From contig LLCB01000131.1 of assembly GCA_001414345.1 (NCBI GenBank), forward strand, positions 82,699 through 146,698: a stretch of DNA of 64,000 nt. Reading direction: 5' to 3'. The notes under the pieces were generated by a model. The model ran no database searches, was not told the DNA's origin, and worked only from the letters and a program-made list of their open reading frames with translations. The position numbers were made by a program, and so were the translations under genes. How positions within the stretch are numbered: the first letter of the stretch is position 1; each line of letters starts with the position of its first letter. Source of the stretch: Hymenoscyphus infarciens (Eukaryota > Ascomycota > Leotiomycetes > Helotiales > Helotiaceae). Shown here one piece after another: positions 33,749-45,084 of this stretch.

Positions 33749-36700
33749 ATGAGGTACCACGTCACTTCCCTGGCGAGGGCCCTGGTACCCTCAATCATTG
33801 CCGTCGCCGTCGCTTTCTCTCAATCTTCGTCGTTGCCGTATAATCCTACATCCATTCTACTTTCGCAAACGCCTTCGAAGGACAGTAGCATCGCATATGC
33901 ATTTGTGCCAACTTCTGGTTCGGATTCTACTCACCAGCTTGTCTCTTTCAACATATCCTCGAATCTTTGGACCTCGAATCTGTCACTAAGTGCCGTTACC
34001 ACCAACCTGCCATTTACCAGCGATAACACCGCCGCCTTTCTACCATCGATATCCTCTGCCAACGAGATCTCTGTATATGCCGGTTCGTGTTCGGACTCCA
34101 GCAATTCGCAACTATGGCGCTTCATACCTTCAACCGAAAGCGTAATTGGCAATGGAACATGGGCGCGACAAGATACAAAGGTCGCCAGCGAAGTAGTTTC
34201 AACCACAGGACCAGCCTTTCTCTCGAGCGGATTTACCTTCTCCTCTCTCGTGAACGCCAATGCCTCGCAATCCAATATTTATAACTTTGGTGGCATGTGT
34301 CCAACATCTGGCGCGACTGCAGCAACATGGCAGACGGCTGCCAATTATTCGAATGCCATGATTCGACTTGCGCCAACGACACCTTCCGCGAATGCGATCC
34401 TATCCCTCGAACTCCTCACTAGCAGGGGACCGCCGATCGCTGAAGCAGGCTTTACGATTACGGGTCTTGCTCCTACGTACTCGAATAATTCTGGGGTTAT
34501 GACACAGCAGAGGAGTTATGTGTTGTTTGGGGGACATACGAAATCTGCGTTTCTGAATACAAGTCAAGTTGCGCTGTGGAATCTGCCAGAGGAGAGCTGG
34601 AGCTTTGTTACGGTCAAATCGCAAGATTCTGCTGCGAATGGAAATACCGAATTGGCAATCAGAAGCACTGCGACAACGGTGGATAGCAGATCTGGGCATA
34701 CAGCTGTGTTGTCGGAAGATGGGTCGCAAATTATTGTTTTGGGGGGATGGGTTGGGAATACTGGTCAGGCTGCAGACCCCCAACTTGCTGTATTGAATGT
34801 TGGAGCTGGATTTGGAGGAAAGGGGGATTGGAAATGGGCAATACCAAGTGTGCAACCATCTGGTTCGGGCCTTTTTGGACATGGCGCGGTAATGCTGCCC
34901 GGCAATGTCATGATGGTACTTGGTGGGTATAACATTTCGACTTCGACGACTTCCAAGAGAGATGTTACGACATCTGGTGCTATGTTCTATAATGCGACGA
35001 GCATGCAATGGGTAACATCCTACACGAATCCTTCATACGCGGCTGCTCTTGCTGCAAATACAGACAAATCAGGTTCAGGACTCCCGAAGGTTACGAAGAT
35101 TGGTCTGGGAGCAGGATTGGGACTTGGTCTTGCTGCAATCATTTTGGCACTTGCGCTTTATTTCTGTTACAGCCGAAGACTGAAGAGGAAGCGAGAGGAG
35201 GATCGCGAACGAGATCTCGGTGCTCTCGCTGCCCGATCAAACCGCGGTTATCAAAATCCTAATAACGAGATGGGCGAGAGAGGAATGAGCTTCCCATGGT
35301 CCAATGGAGGATGGAACGCTCACAAAGATCGGGACCAAGTCCTCTACGATTCTACAGGTGCTGTGGCTGGCTATGAAAACTTGCACAATATGGGGGACAA
35401 TGGAAGGGTTCCGTCGCCACCTAAACAAATTACAAGAAAGCCATTGCATTCCAGAAACGCGAGAGGTGCTTACCAACTTACGCCAAACTTCGATATGAAT
35501 AATGGTGGCGGCCATGGACGAACGAATAGTCTGGGAACAGCGGGACCGATACATCCAATTTATGAAGCTGATGAGGATGATCATGCTCGTGGAAGCGCTC
35601 AGAATCCAAACGTTGGCCTGGCGGTTGCCATGGGCGATCCGATGGGAGAATCAGGCGAGAAGAGATACTCGGATCCTTTCAAAGATGCCCCAACGCAAGG
35701 TTCATCTATTGTTCGCAAAGGTACAAATCGAAGTGTGAGTGCTTCTGAACTCGAAAGTCCAGCCCGAGAGCGCGAAAGAGAAATCCAGGAATGGGTTTCG
35801 GATTGGGCAGCAGCAGATGCTCTTCTCAATGCTCAAACACAAACACATTCCGGTGCTGGACGTATCTCTCCTACACGAAGAGCACAACTCATCGTGGGTG
35901 GCCACAGCGTCAGTTCTGTTTCCGGCGAAGAAGACAGCGGACGTACGGCAAGCAACCTCAGTGAACGTAGTGGTGTGTCCTCCATGTCACGCTCGGGTTC
36001 CGGTTCCGGTCGATCGAGAAATAATTCTCTGAGAGGATTTATAGCAACAACCATGAACCCCTTCTCCTCAACCGTCACAGCAGAAACCCCAACCATGAGT
36101 TCAGGATTCGACAATAATCCCCAACGTCAACAATACAACCCCCCTCGCTCAGCAGGAAGCGGCGTAAGTTTCAGCACCGCAAGAACTAGCTTCCCTATCC
36201 TCCAAGCAGAAGGGGAAACCCTTCTCCCAAGACCGGACGATAATTACGGGCGCGACGACTCCCCTCCTCACTCGGGGCGCGACGACTCGGGGAGTCCTTC
36301 GAAGAGTAAACCTCCAAGGGGTTTGAGAAGAGGACAAACTGGGTGGTTGGGAAGTCTCCGGCGCGCAATCGGTGTTGAAGCTCCGAGTGAGAATTCGCCT
36401 TCGTTACCTAGTGATATGATTCCGGAATCTAGTCCTGTTCGTGTGGATCAGACTTCTTATTCTGATAATCAACCGAGAAGGGCTGTTAGTGCCTCCGCTA
36501 CTTTATGGCGGCGTAAACAGGGGAAGGGCGATTGGGAGGATAGCGGTGATGACCTACGCATGCGTGGTGGAGGTACCTCAACGAGATCTAACACTTTTAC
36601 CGGCGAAGGCAGCGTCCGCGACGGTTTGATATCTCAGAATGGAAATCGAGATAGTACTTACGATGACGATGAAGACTGGGATATCGAGCGCGCGGTTGAG

Positions 36701-37024
36701 AATCGTGTTGTACAGGTTATGTTCACTGTCCCTAAAGAGAAGTTACGGGTGGTTAATGGGGGAGCGGAGGAGGATAAGAGTGAAGTTGGTAGTCTGAAGT
36801 CTAGAGCGGGGAGTATGAAGAGTGAGGATGGGAAGAAGGTTGTTATTCCGCCGATGACACCGCTTTTGAGTATGGGGGAGGATGAGAAGGGAGATTTGAA
36901 GGTTGGGACTTTGGGGACAGTTGAGACGGTCACTCCTACGGGGAGTCCAAAGGGGAAGGCGAGGGTGGGACGGGTGGGGGAGATTGTGGAGAAGATTGAG
37001 AGGATTGCGAGTCCAGAGAGGTGA
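33749..37024 (+). CDS. Kelch-repeat type I membrane protein with a long cytoplasmic tail
   Basis: Single-exon gene of 1091 residues. I choose the ATG at 33749 because it starts a signal peptide (MRYHVTSLARALVPSIIAVA). The ectodomain (about 30-445) has degenerate kelch blades marked by Gly-Gly pairs: IYNFGGMCP, YVLFGGHTK, IIVLGGWVG and MMVLGGYN. Many N-x-S/T sites suggest glycosylation. A transmembrane helix spans about 451-473 (IGLGAGLGLGLAAIILALAL...), followed by the basic stop-transfer SRRLKRKREEDRERD. The remaining ~620 residues are Ser/Arg/Pro-rich and mostly disordered, with many RxxS-type sites and a short acidic DDDEDWDIERAVENRVVQVMF block near 970-990. The layout suggests a surface or cortical sensor/scaffold. 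Kelch ectodomain plus disordered tail is known in filamentous ascomycetes; the function is not established. Confidence 0.82.
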   Translation: MRYHVTSLARALVPSIIAVAVAFSQSSSLPYNPTSILLSQTPSKDSSIAYAFVPTSGSDSTHQLVSFNISSNLWTSNLSLSAVTTNLPFTSDNTAAFLPSISSANEISVYAGSCSDSSNSQLWRFIPSTESVIGNGTWARQDTKVASEVVSTTGPAFLSSGFTFSSLVNANASQSNIYNFGGMCPTSGATAATWQTAANYSNAMIRLAPTTPSANAILSLELLTSRGPPIAEAGFTITGLAPTYSNNSGVMTQQRSYVLFGGHTKSAFLNTSQVALWNLPEESWSFVTVKSQDSAANGNTELAIRSTATTVDSRSGHTAVLSEDGSQIIVLGGWVGNTGQAADPQLAVLNVGAGFGGKGDWKWAIPSVQPSGSGLFGHGAVMLPGNVMMVLGGYNISTSTTSKRDVTTSGAMFYNATSMQWVTSYTNPSYAAALAANTDKSGSGLPKVTKIGLGAGLGLGLAAIILALALYFCYSRRLKRKREEDRERDLGALAARSNRGYQNPNNEMGERGMSFPWSNGGWNAHKDRDQVLYDSTGAVAGYENLHNMGDNGRVPSPPKQITRKPLHSRNARGAYQLTPNFDMNNGGGHGRTNSLGTAGPIHPIYEADEDDHARGSAQNPNVGLAVAMGDPMGESGEKRYSDPFKDAPTQGSSIVRKGTNRSVSASELESPAREREREIQEWVSDWAAADALLNAQTQTHSGAGRISPTRRAQLIVGGHSVSSVSGEEDSGRTASNLSERSGVSSMSRSGSGSGRSRNNSLRGFIATTMNPFSSTVTAETPTMSSGFDNNPQRQQYNPPRSAGSGVSFSTARTSFPILQAEGETLLPRPDDNYGRDDSPPHSGRDDSGSPSKSKPPRGLRRGQTGWLGSLRRAIGVEAPSENSPSLPSDMIPESSPVRVDQTSYSDNQPRRAVSASATLWRRKQGKGDWEDSGDDLRMRGGGTSTRSNTFTGEGSVRDGLISQNGNRDSTYDDDEDWDIERAVENRVVQVMFTVPKEKLRVVNGGAEEDKSEVGSLKSRAGSMKSEDGKKVVIPPMTPLLSMGEDEKGDLKVGTLGTVETVTPTGSPKGKARVGRVGEIVEKIERIASPER

Positions 37025-37639
37025 TGCTCTTGATTTCTTGTTTAGCTGAGTGAGGGTGTTTGTTTTTTACTGGCGATTCTTGGGGGATTATAGGGGCGTA
37101 CGCATGCTTTTTTAGGGGGGGGGCTTTTTTCATGGGAAGAGGGGGTTTTATGTAACATTTTTATTTTGGGCGGGAGATCGAGGGCAACCTTGACGCGGTG
37201 GCGGACAGTCTATGGGAGGTATAGAGCCTTGGTTAAGTGGTAGGATAGTTACTCTCGCTTTCTTGTATTTATTTTTGGGCGAGGATTTTTGGTGGGTAGA
37301 TGGATTGGATTGGATGTGGTGAGAGGAATATGTAAAGGAATGGGGATAGATGCTGCGATGAATAAAAGCTGTTACTTGTACTGGTGGTTCTTAGATGCTA
37401 GTTCTTGTGAGGCTTGATGAGACTTTTCTTTTCAGTTTTGTTTTTGTGGTTTCATACTTATGGTGTTTAGGTAATGTGGAGCTTTTTCAGTCTGTTCTTG
37501 GAGTACTTGTAATGAGCATGAAATACATGATAGGGTTTGGGAACTCGGAATGCATTAGAAGGAAAAAGGACAGTTCATTATTCCTTCGTCATCTTGTGAA
37601 GCCACACTAGATAATATCTGTGTCTTTTTAACCACAGGA
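37025..37639. other. 3' flank of the kelch gene
   Basis: G/T-rich DNA, probably 3' UTR and terminator. The short ORF at 37395-37610 is Phe/Leu/Val-rich and has no other support. Confidence 0.4.
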
Positions 37640-39955
37640 GTATCCCGCACTACTCTAGAGAGATTATAGTACTTCAAATTCTCTCTTATAAAACTGTCTC
37701 TTTTAGTAACTTAATTAAGTTTTCGTATTAGTCTATTATAAAGTACGTTACCACTTCTTTCTTTTACAATAGCTACAAATTTATCTTATAAATCTAGACT
37801 TAGTTAATAGCTCTTCTAAGCTATAGTTCTTATTACGTAGTCTAACTACTTTAATAAAAGATCTTAGATAAGAGCTAGGCTTGTAATTTTCTAATACTAG
37901 AGAGAATTATTATACTATATCTATCGAACTATTCTATTCTATCTTATATCTAATATTAAATAATTTAAAGTAGATATTATTAATATCTTTTATTCTTTAT
38001 AACTTCTCTAATACTAAGAAGTCTCTATTAGACTTTTCTAGGACTTTTAATCTTTTATATCTAATATTATAGAAGAAAGAAAGTAATATATAAAGTAGAC
38101 TATAGAGTATCTATAGAGTATAATAGATATAACGACACGAAATATATACTACTACTAAAGAATTATATAAGAGTACGTTTAAGACAGAATAATATATATA
38201 AATACTAGGCTCTAGTATAGAAGAAGAGGAAAAACTATCTCTTCTCTATACTAAATATAAGTCTCTAAATATAGAAGGTTAAACACTACTAAGGTCTAAT
38301 AATAATAATAACTAAGCTCTACTTAATATAGCTAATACTAAATAATAAGAGCTAAAAAGCTAAATATATAATATCTAAACCTTAATCTCTTCTATATATA
38401 AATGTCGGATATTAATATCTTTAATATCTTTAGTTATATAAGTATTAGTTATTTATAATCTTAGCTTAGAGGTATTAGTAGTAGCTTAGTAATATTAGTA
38501 GTTTTATAAATACTAGTAATTTAGAATAGCGTACTATTATATTCTCTCTTCTTAAAAAAGACTTATTCTAAGTCTTTAGTTAGTAGTTATTATAGTATTA
38601 AGACGTCTAAAGTATTATTTATCTATTTATTATATAGAATATAACTTATTTCCTATTATAGTATCTAGTAGTTAGAGTTAGATTAGTAGTAAGTAGTATT
38701 ATTATTTAGTAAATATTTACTCTTTATTTACTATTATATATTATATAATAATAGATATAAATAGAAGAGAGGCTAATTATTAGCTATTAGATAGAAAGCG
38801 GTATACTACTATAGAGTTATTATATTCTTACTATTATTATATATTATTATAGTAATTATTAAGTAATAAATAATAATTATAAAGTAATAGCGATTATTAT
38901 TTATAGTATATTACTAGACGATTTCTCTCTAATCCTTTTTTTTTAAAAAAAAAATCTTAGTTTATTATTCTATATAGCTTATTCTATAGCTCTATCTAAA
39001 GAGCTAGCTATATAAGACGTTCTATATCTTTATCTACGACTTTATAATAGAACTACTATAGCTTACTCTCTTATCTAGACATGCTTTCTTTATAGATTAA
39101 CTAAATTAACTATTATTTAACTACTTCTTTTAAAAGAAGTATTTAGTTTAGTTTATACTCTAAAGCTAAGGAAAAACGTAAAAACCTTAGCTAGCTAATT
39201 CCTTCTACTTAGTAACTAATAACATCTATAAGAAGGTTCTATCTAGAGCTATAATAAGTATATTCTCTCTTTCTAGTCTCTTTTACTCTAAGCGTATATA
39301 GATCTTCTTGTCTTATAAGCTACGAATACTCTAACTATCTCTTCTATAAGAATTTAAACGATATTTTATAGAAAGATACGCTTACTATATCTAATTTAAA
39401 GTCTCTACGTAGTAATAATCTAGTCTAGATACTCTTTTCTAAGTCCTATCTTCCTTTTACTTTTATCTCTATAACTATAGTATATAATCTATTTCTATCT
39501 CTCTTTCTTATAGCTTTATTTCAAGAGTCGACTCTTATAAAGCGCTTTTTAGAAGTTTTATTTCGTCTCTTAAGCCTTACTAAGAAAGCATAGCGCCTCT
39601 TTAACTAAGACGTAATCTAGAGACCGTGATCTAATTAAGAGATATATAAGTCTATCGAGGAATCTTTAGTAGAGCGTTTAGTAAACTATATATAAGAGAA
39701 CAGCTAGTTATAATAGAGTAGTATATAGTAAATTTAGTTAGTTAGTTAGTGAAAAATTTTTATACTAAGGCTCTTAATTCTCTCTCTCTCTCTCTCACTC
39801 TTCTCTTACTACTATAACTCTCTATAACTTAAACTTAGCTCTATAGACTCTTAAATAAGAGCTATAGATTCGTAGAATACACCGCGTATAGGTGTTAAGT
39901 CTTTATATCCCTCTCTCCGATTCTAACTTCTCTTCTTCTTTTCTTTTTAACTAGG
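37640..39955. other. RIP island 3
   Basis: About 2.3 kb of AT-rich, stop-dense DNA without genes. It includes an LTR-like family copy at 38120-38430, a T8/A10 run near 38940 and a (TC)n run near 39780. A transition zone leads into the methionyl-tRNA synthetase remnant. Confidence 0.75.
38120..38430 (+). repeat. Dispersed LTR-like repeat, copy D (most complete)
   Basis: Shows the family landmarks in order: ACGAAATATATACTACT, AAGAGTACGTTTAAGACAGA, ATAAATACTAGGCTCTAG, GGTCTAATAATAATAATAAC, then AAAAAGCTAAATATATAATA. The last two blocks are separated by 740 bp of inserted DNA in copy A. Length and order suggest a degenerate LTR. Confidence 0.6.
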
Positions 39956-40324
39956 TTAATCTTTTTGCAATATGCATTAACTGCCACTTTTATTGTCTAC
40001 GGCGAGATAAGTGCATAAGAACAAAGGCATATGTGAAGTGGCTGAAGAATGCTAGCACGCTCAATATGACTTTGAGTGCTTTTTTGTTTCAAAGGTATCT
40101 TTGAAGAGCTACCTCGATTTGCGAAAAGCGAACTATCTTTGAGTTAAATCGCCGCTTGTTTCATGGAAACTGTTTAGCAAAAAAGGGCTTGTTTCGCATG
40201 ATTGACTCACTTATCAAGAATCAAAATTTTTATCTGAACGAGCCCCTAGCAACGTTTCAAGTATCTTGACAAATTTGTTAAGGCTACCTCGAAATGGCTC
40301 AACAATTGAAAGCCTTCGGTATCA

Positions 40325-41574
40325 TTCTCCCACAGCCCGGAAAAAAGCAACATCCTCATAACCAGTGCTCTGCCATACGTTAACAATGTTCCACACCTTG
40401 GAAATATCATTGGATCGGTGTTTTCAGCTGACATTTTCTTGAGAAACTGTAAGGGTCGTGGAATAAAAGCTCTTTATATTTGTGGTAGGTTACTTTCGTA
40501 GGCGGTTCCAGTTTTATACTAATGTTCAAAAAGCCTAGGTACTGATGAGTATGGGATAACAACTGAAGCACGAGCTCTCCTTGAGGGATGCACACCAAAA
40601 GCGCTTTGTGACAAATATCATGCAGCTGTGTATAAGTTGAACTCTATCTCATCATTGGAAAGGATAACGTTGCATTCTATTCTGTAATTTTTCCGGCCAT
40701 ACAAATCGGGACTAGAGAGGATTGGACGGAGCTTCATCACATCTCTACTATAGAATATCTCACTTACGAAGGGGGGAAATTTTCAAAATCTCGCGGGATT
40801 GGAGTATTTGGTGATTCGGCTCAACAAACGAGCGTTGCTTTAGATGTTTAGCGCTACTATTTTCTCTCGCATTGGCCAGAACGTAGCGATAGCGAGTTCA
40901 ATTAGGATACTTCTATTTCTTCTAACAATAACTTGTTGGTGGGAAACTTCGGAGATTTCGTTAGCAGAGTTACAAAATTTACAAACTCGAAACATTACAA
41001 CAGCTTTGTACCAGACTACGTAGGTTACTCTGAGTACCCATTTGAGAGCCTGGAAAAATGAGATCAAAATCCCCTTGGCACAGTATTTACAAGCGATGGA
41101 GGCCGTCAAACTACGTACCGGTATATCTGTAGTTCTTCAGACATCTCAAAAGGGCCACAAGTTTCTTTCAGCCAATGGTCTCAATAACAAACGGGCAGAG
41201 AATGATCCCAAGAAATGTGCTGGTTTGATTGGGTTTGCCATAAATCTGGTTCATTTGCTTGCCTCGCTTGTTGCCCCTTATATTACAAATACAGCAAAAG
41301 CCCAACGTCAAGCCGACCCACTCCCGATTCCCGATTCCTGATGCTTGGACTGCTGATTTGATAAAACCCAATCATGAGATCGGCAAAGCAAAACATTGTT
41401 CAGTCGCATCAACATGAGAAAGGAGATGAGCGGAGAGAAGCGTTTGGAAGCGAGGAGGCCAAAAAAGCCAAGGAGGAAGAAGCAGCACGAAAGAAGGCTA
41501 GGAAAGCAGCGAAGAAGGCAAAGAAGGCCGAGAAATCGGCACGGAGAGAACAGAAACAGAAAGCCGATACATAA
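40325..41574 (+). pseudogene. MES1: Decayed cytosolic methionyl-tRNA synthetase gene
   Basis: The plus strand keeps collinear pieces of eukaryotic MetRS. A first piece (40349-40484) reads [19 protein letters not shown] and holds the HIGH-type motif. A 54-bp intron (40485-40538, TACTAAT branch) splits ICG from TDEYG, followed by [14 protein letters not shown]. The central part, roughly 200 residues or more in the family, is deleted near 40640-40655. A second piece has GKDN, HHISTIEYLTYEGGKFSKS (KMSKS motif, 40777-40791), then TAG at 40849 and 40903, both at expected Trp (TGG) codons. Frameshifts near 41050, 41340 and 41395 separate EAVKLRTGISVVLQ, GFAINLVHLLASLVAPY, WTAD and the Lys/Glu/Ala-rich tail ending at 41574. 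The retained intron argues for a DNA-level duplicate, not a retrocopy. A functional MetRS must lie elsewhere. Confidence 0.85.
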
Positions 41575-41876
41575 TATTTACGGTAAGAGTTATGATGTAC
41601 TTCACGATTGTCTTTTCCCATTCAAACTTTCAAATTCGAGTTTGTTCCAAGTAATCGCTTATGAACCTGCTGCATTACGATGTGGCCGTTGAGTTGCTAG
41701 TACTGTACCAATTTAGCCGAGTCTACACCGCTTCACCGCTACTTTATCCCACCAACCTTTAGGGTGCCTTTAGGAACTAACACTTAACTGATTTTTCCAG
41801 CCCCACCTAACCCCACAGACCTTTCACAAACTGAATATTGCGAAATAAGAAAACCTGCACCAAAACACAATGTACA

Positions 41877-41979
41877 GCCCTCGTAGCTCAATGGTAGAGC
41901 GCGTCACTAGTATTATATCTTCCCATATAACAATATGACAGTGATGACGAGGTTGCCGGTTCGATTCCGTCCGAGGGCA
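41877..41979 (+). tRNA. tRNA-Thr (anticodon AGT) with intron
   Basis: The acceptor stem GCCCTCG pairs perfectly with CGAGGGC, discriminator A at 41979. The D arm is GCTC-AATGGTA-GAGC. The anticodon stem CGTCA pairs with TGACG (41945-41949). The loop is C-T-AGT-A, anticodon at 41909-41911, with a 31-nt intron at 41913-41943 after position 37, the normal place for a nuclear tRNA intron. The mature length is 72 nt before CCA. The T stem GCCGG/CCGTC has one C-T mismatch (41956/41970), which is unusual but the TTCGATT loop is normal. It could be a slightly decayed copy. Confidence 0.85.
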
Positions 41980-42556
41980 TCTGTAATGCGCTAGCAAGCA
42001 CGCTAGCGACTTCCCTTTTGCCTCCTTTCAATATCTCACAAGGAAAACTTAGTCCCGCTTTTTCCATAATTTTTTTTCTACCCATGGCAACTTTTGGGGG
42101 GTGTGGATGGTGGGAAGGGGGGTAGAGTGGCGGAATATTGGGAACTGGCTTTGAAGAATCGATAGACAATAAGTCACTCTAGTTGTGCTACCATCTTTAT
42201 GCGAGTTGAAGGCTCTTTGAAGGTTGAACTTTCTGACCCTCTAATTCCTAAGCGAGAAACATATTTTCAGGCCACCTCTCCTTGAAAATAGTTAAGGAGG
42301 GCTGGCATCCATATTTAATTAAGATTCTCAACTAGACATGTTCACTTTCAAACTTTCCAATGCGAGTTTCCCCCTTTAAATTATATTTTTCTGGCCACTG
42401 GATGAGATTTGACTTGTTTGGATAAGAAAGCAACCATGTGGTTATGTTGCACCTGGACTTTCCCAAGAATTGACAAAGTACAATGCCCATGACATGTCGA
42501 TATTTTTAAAATCGAATTCTAACCTCACTCTTTCACTGCTACCCACCACCTGTATA
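41980..42556. other. Intergenic DNA
   Basis: Between the tRNA and a MITE. No coding feature, RNA gene or repeat was recognised. Confidence 0.4.
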
Positions 42557-43085
42557 CAGTGAGTTACGAGTTAAGCTTGATTTTGCCCACTTTCTTTATA
42601 ATCCAAGCTTTTAAAAAAGATTCCTTGATTTCCCCTCTTTTTAAGCACTCTTCTACCTTTTAATTAAGGATAATATATAATATACAATTTAAAAGAATAG
42701 GAAAGAAGAGGCTTATATCTCCTCTTATACTCTATAAACCTTATAAGACAAAAACAGACAATTTTTTATCTGTCTTAATTTTTATAGAGTCTTAGCATCG
42801 CCTGTTATTAACCTTATAGAGGTAGTAAAAAGAATTTAGCTTTTTTAGAAAAAGGGTTATTTTAAGAATTATTTATCTTTCAGTTTACTTTTATTATACT
42901 TACTTTGAATTAATAAGTCCTATAGAAGAGCGACAATTAGATATAGCGCTTCTTTCTAGCTAGGCCTTGTTTCTTTTAGAGTACTTTTATTGTCTTCTAA
43001 GAAAAAGAGAGAGAAAGCCTTAATAAAAAACAGCTTAGATTATTAAAGAAAGTGGGCAAATTCAAGCTTAATTCGCAACTCACTG
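42557..43085. mobile_element. Tc1/mariner-type MITE (529 bp)
   Basis: The termini are long imperfect inverted repeats of about 55 bp. The left end begins CAGTGAGTTACGAGTTAAGC and the right end, on the other strand, CAGTGAGTTGCGAATTAAGC. Both continue through GCCCACTTTCTTTA. TA dinucleotides flank the element on both sides (42555-42556 and 43086-43087), as left by Tc1/mariner/pogo transposases. The inner 420 bp are AT-rich and non-coding with a small internal hairpin near 42743-42780. Non-autonomous; partly RIP-mutated. Confidence 0.8.
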
Positions 43086-43087
43086 TA

Positions 43088-45084
43088 CAACACACGCGAC
43101 ACCTACCACATTCCTACAATTTGGAAGACTTCCTGCTGAGTTAGAACATGTTTTGGTTCTTCTTTATTCTCACAGGAATCGTTCCCCTCACAGCCTCCAA
43201 GTAGCACGCTAAGAATCCAGAGCGGTAAGTCCCACACATTTCTGGCAAAGGTATTTCAAAGAATCGACAGTACTCCAAAATTCGGCAGCAACAAAAGAAA
43301 ACAACACTACCCAATCGTAAACGGAGGAAAATAGCAATGAGCGTTGAGTATATATGTTTCGCCGAGTTCGAGCCAACTTCATTTCTTGCCATTATTGACC
43401 CAAAGCATTGCATAATTGTGCAACTGGGATAAGGAGCCACCTTGGTCTGCTGCTTCGCATTCTTTTCAGTGGAGATGGGATTTATTGGAACAAAAAGTAC
43501 TGGGTATTACCAAAATTCTAATAAGGTGAGAAAAAGTAATTAAATTCTATGCCTGTCTATTTTCGAGAGAATCCGTTGGAAGTTTGGGACAACAGGCATT
43601 GATTCCTAATCCTTTTGAATTGTATGCGACGCTCTAGTTACTATATGACAGCAGATATTCGGCAACTATGGTCTGCGGTAAATGAATAGAGTCTTTCTAA
43701 TATACAGTTGCAACGAATTTATTCCCTTATATGGTGGATGTTGAGACCTTGGATTCCATCTACCCGGAAGACAAGAGTGGGATTTTGGCGAGCTTTTCAG
43801 TCTCAGCCCCCATTGTCAGTATTTTGAAAGCACTTCCAACCCCAAAAGTTCCAATTCTCCAGTCCTGACATCACCTATCCCAAAAGCTACGATAAAGCGA
43901 AATACAGATAGAAAATAGGTCGTACTCACCTTCGAATTTCGAAGTGACTAAAAATCACCCGCATGGTGGTAAATGAATAACAAGGGGAAGAAGATGACTG
44001 AGGATGGTGATGAGAATGAGAATAGGTTGCAGACATATGATGTTCACCGCTCTACCATAAATATCTCAAGGGAAGCAACAGTGACTCTGTACGTTGTGTC
44101 CTGGATGCAAATGAATAGAACTATCAAGAGTCGCATTAAAACACCACAATTCGACAGCAACTGGAACTACCCCTTTCCCCCTCAAGGCTCAGTGATTGAC
44201 AAAACCCAGTAAGTTCAGCACGCATTTCCCCTCCAAAACTACACATAAAAATGGGCCAACAACATGACAATCCAAGAGCTCTCGCAGCTCGACCCGGCCA
44301 AAGTAAGCTTTCTTAACGTGGTCTCCCATTTTAGGCCCCCAGAGTTGTTGGGCTGCTACCGCAATCCCCCTTGATGCTTGGGCTACAACTCGAGTGAAGT
44401 TAAAGGCTGGGGGGGGGGGGTAAAATAACACGTGAGTGGTTGGGAGAAATCGGGTGGCTGGGACTTTGGCCGTGGTGGTTTACTCGCGTGGCTTACTGGT
44501 GGCTTACTCGCAGCTTACTGCCAAAAACTCGGATAGCAACTCTCCAGAAAGCTCGTAAGCCAATTGCCATTTCTCCTCAAGAATCAGCATGTTCACTCTA
44601 AGAGCACTCGGCAAACCCAGCGTAACTTCAAAAATCTAAACCTACGGTTATAATGAGAGATCCTTTGAATCTTCGGATCTGTCTAGTTTCTTCCTAGCTC
44701 ACGAGTTCCTGCACCCTGGAATAATGAAGATCGGTTATTGGAGAAGAGCTCGAAGAAGATATACTCAAGGCTACACGACAAAAAACTTCACTTTTCCACG
44801 CTATGCTAATCCACTTTTCTTTTCTTCTCTCCCGCCATTCTCTCAAAAATACAAATATCCACCATCCTCGCACAAGAGGTTGACAAGATAAAAGAAGAAT
44901 TGTCAATAGTGGAGATAACCGCAAGTATCCCTCCAATATCTCGCCATGGAAAACGCCATACCAAATGCATGCGTATTATAAAAAAAGAAAAGCTGATGAA
45001 TAATCTCAATTCGTACATAGACCCCTCCGGTCTCATCCTTATCCCATCCCTCGTCCAATTTTATTTCATTTTCGAAGCATCGTC
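43088..45084. other. Intergenic region downstream of THO2
   Basis: 2 kb of balanced DNA. Short frames exist (43141-43440 minus, 43973-44212 plus, 44189-44431 minus) but none has a domain or leader I trust. A G13 homopolymer lies near 44409. The last few hundred bases probably hold the THO2 3' UTR. Confidence 0.4.

Noticed and set aside
41042..41341. 99-codon hypothetical protein
   Set aside because: Its sequence (EAVKLRTGIS, INLVHLLASLVAPY) is the helical C-terminal region of MetRS, part of the pseudogene.
41374..41574. Small Lys/Ala/Glu-rich protein gene
   Set aside because: It corresponds to the C-terminal tail of the decayed MetRS copy and lies in order after its other pieces.
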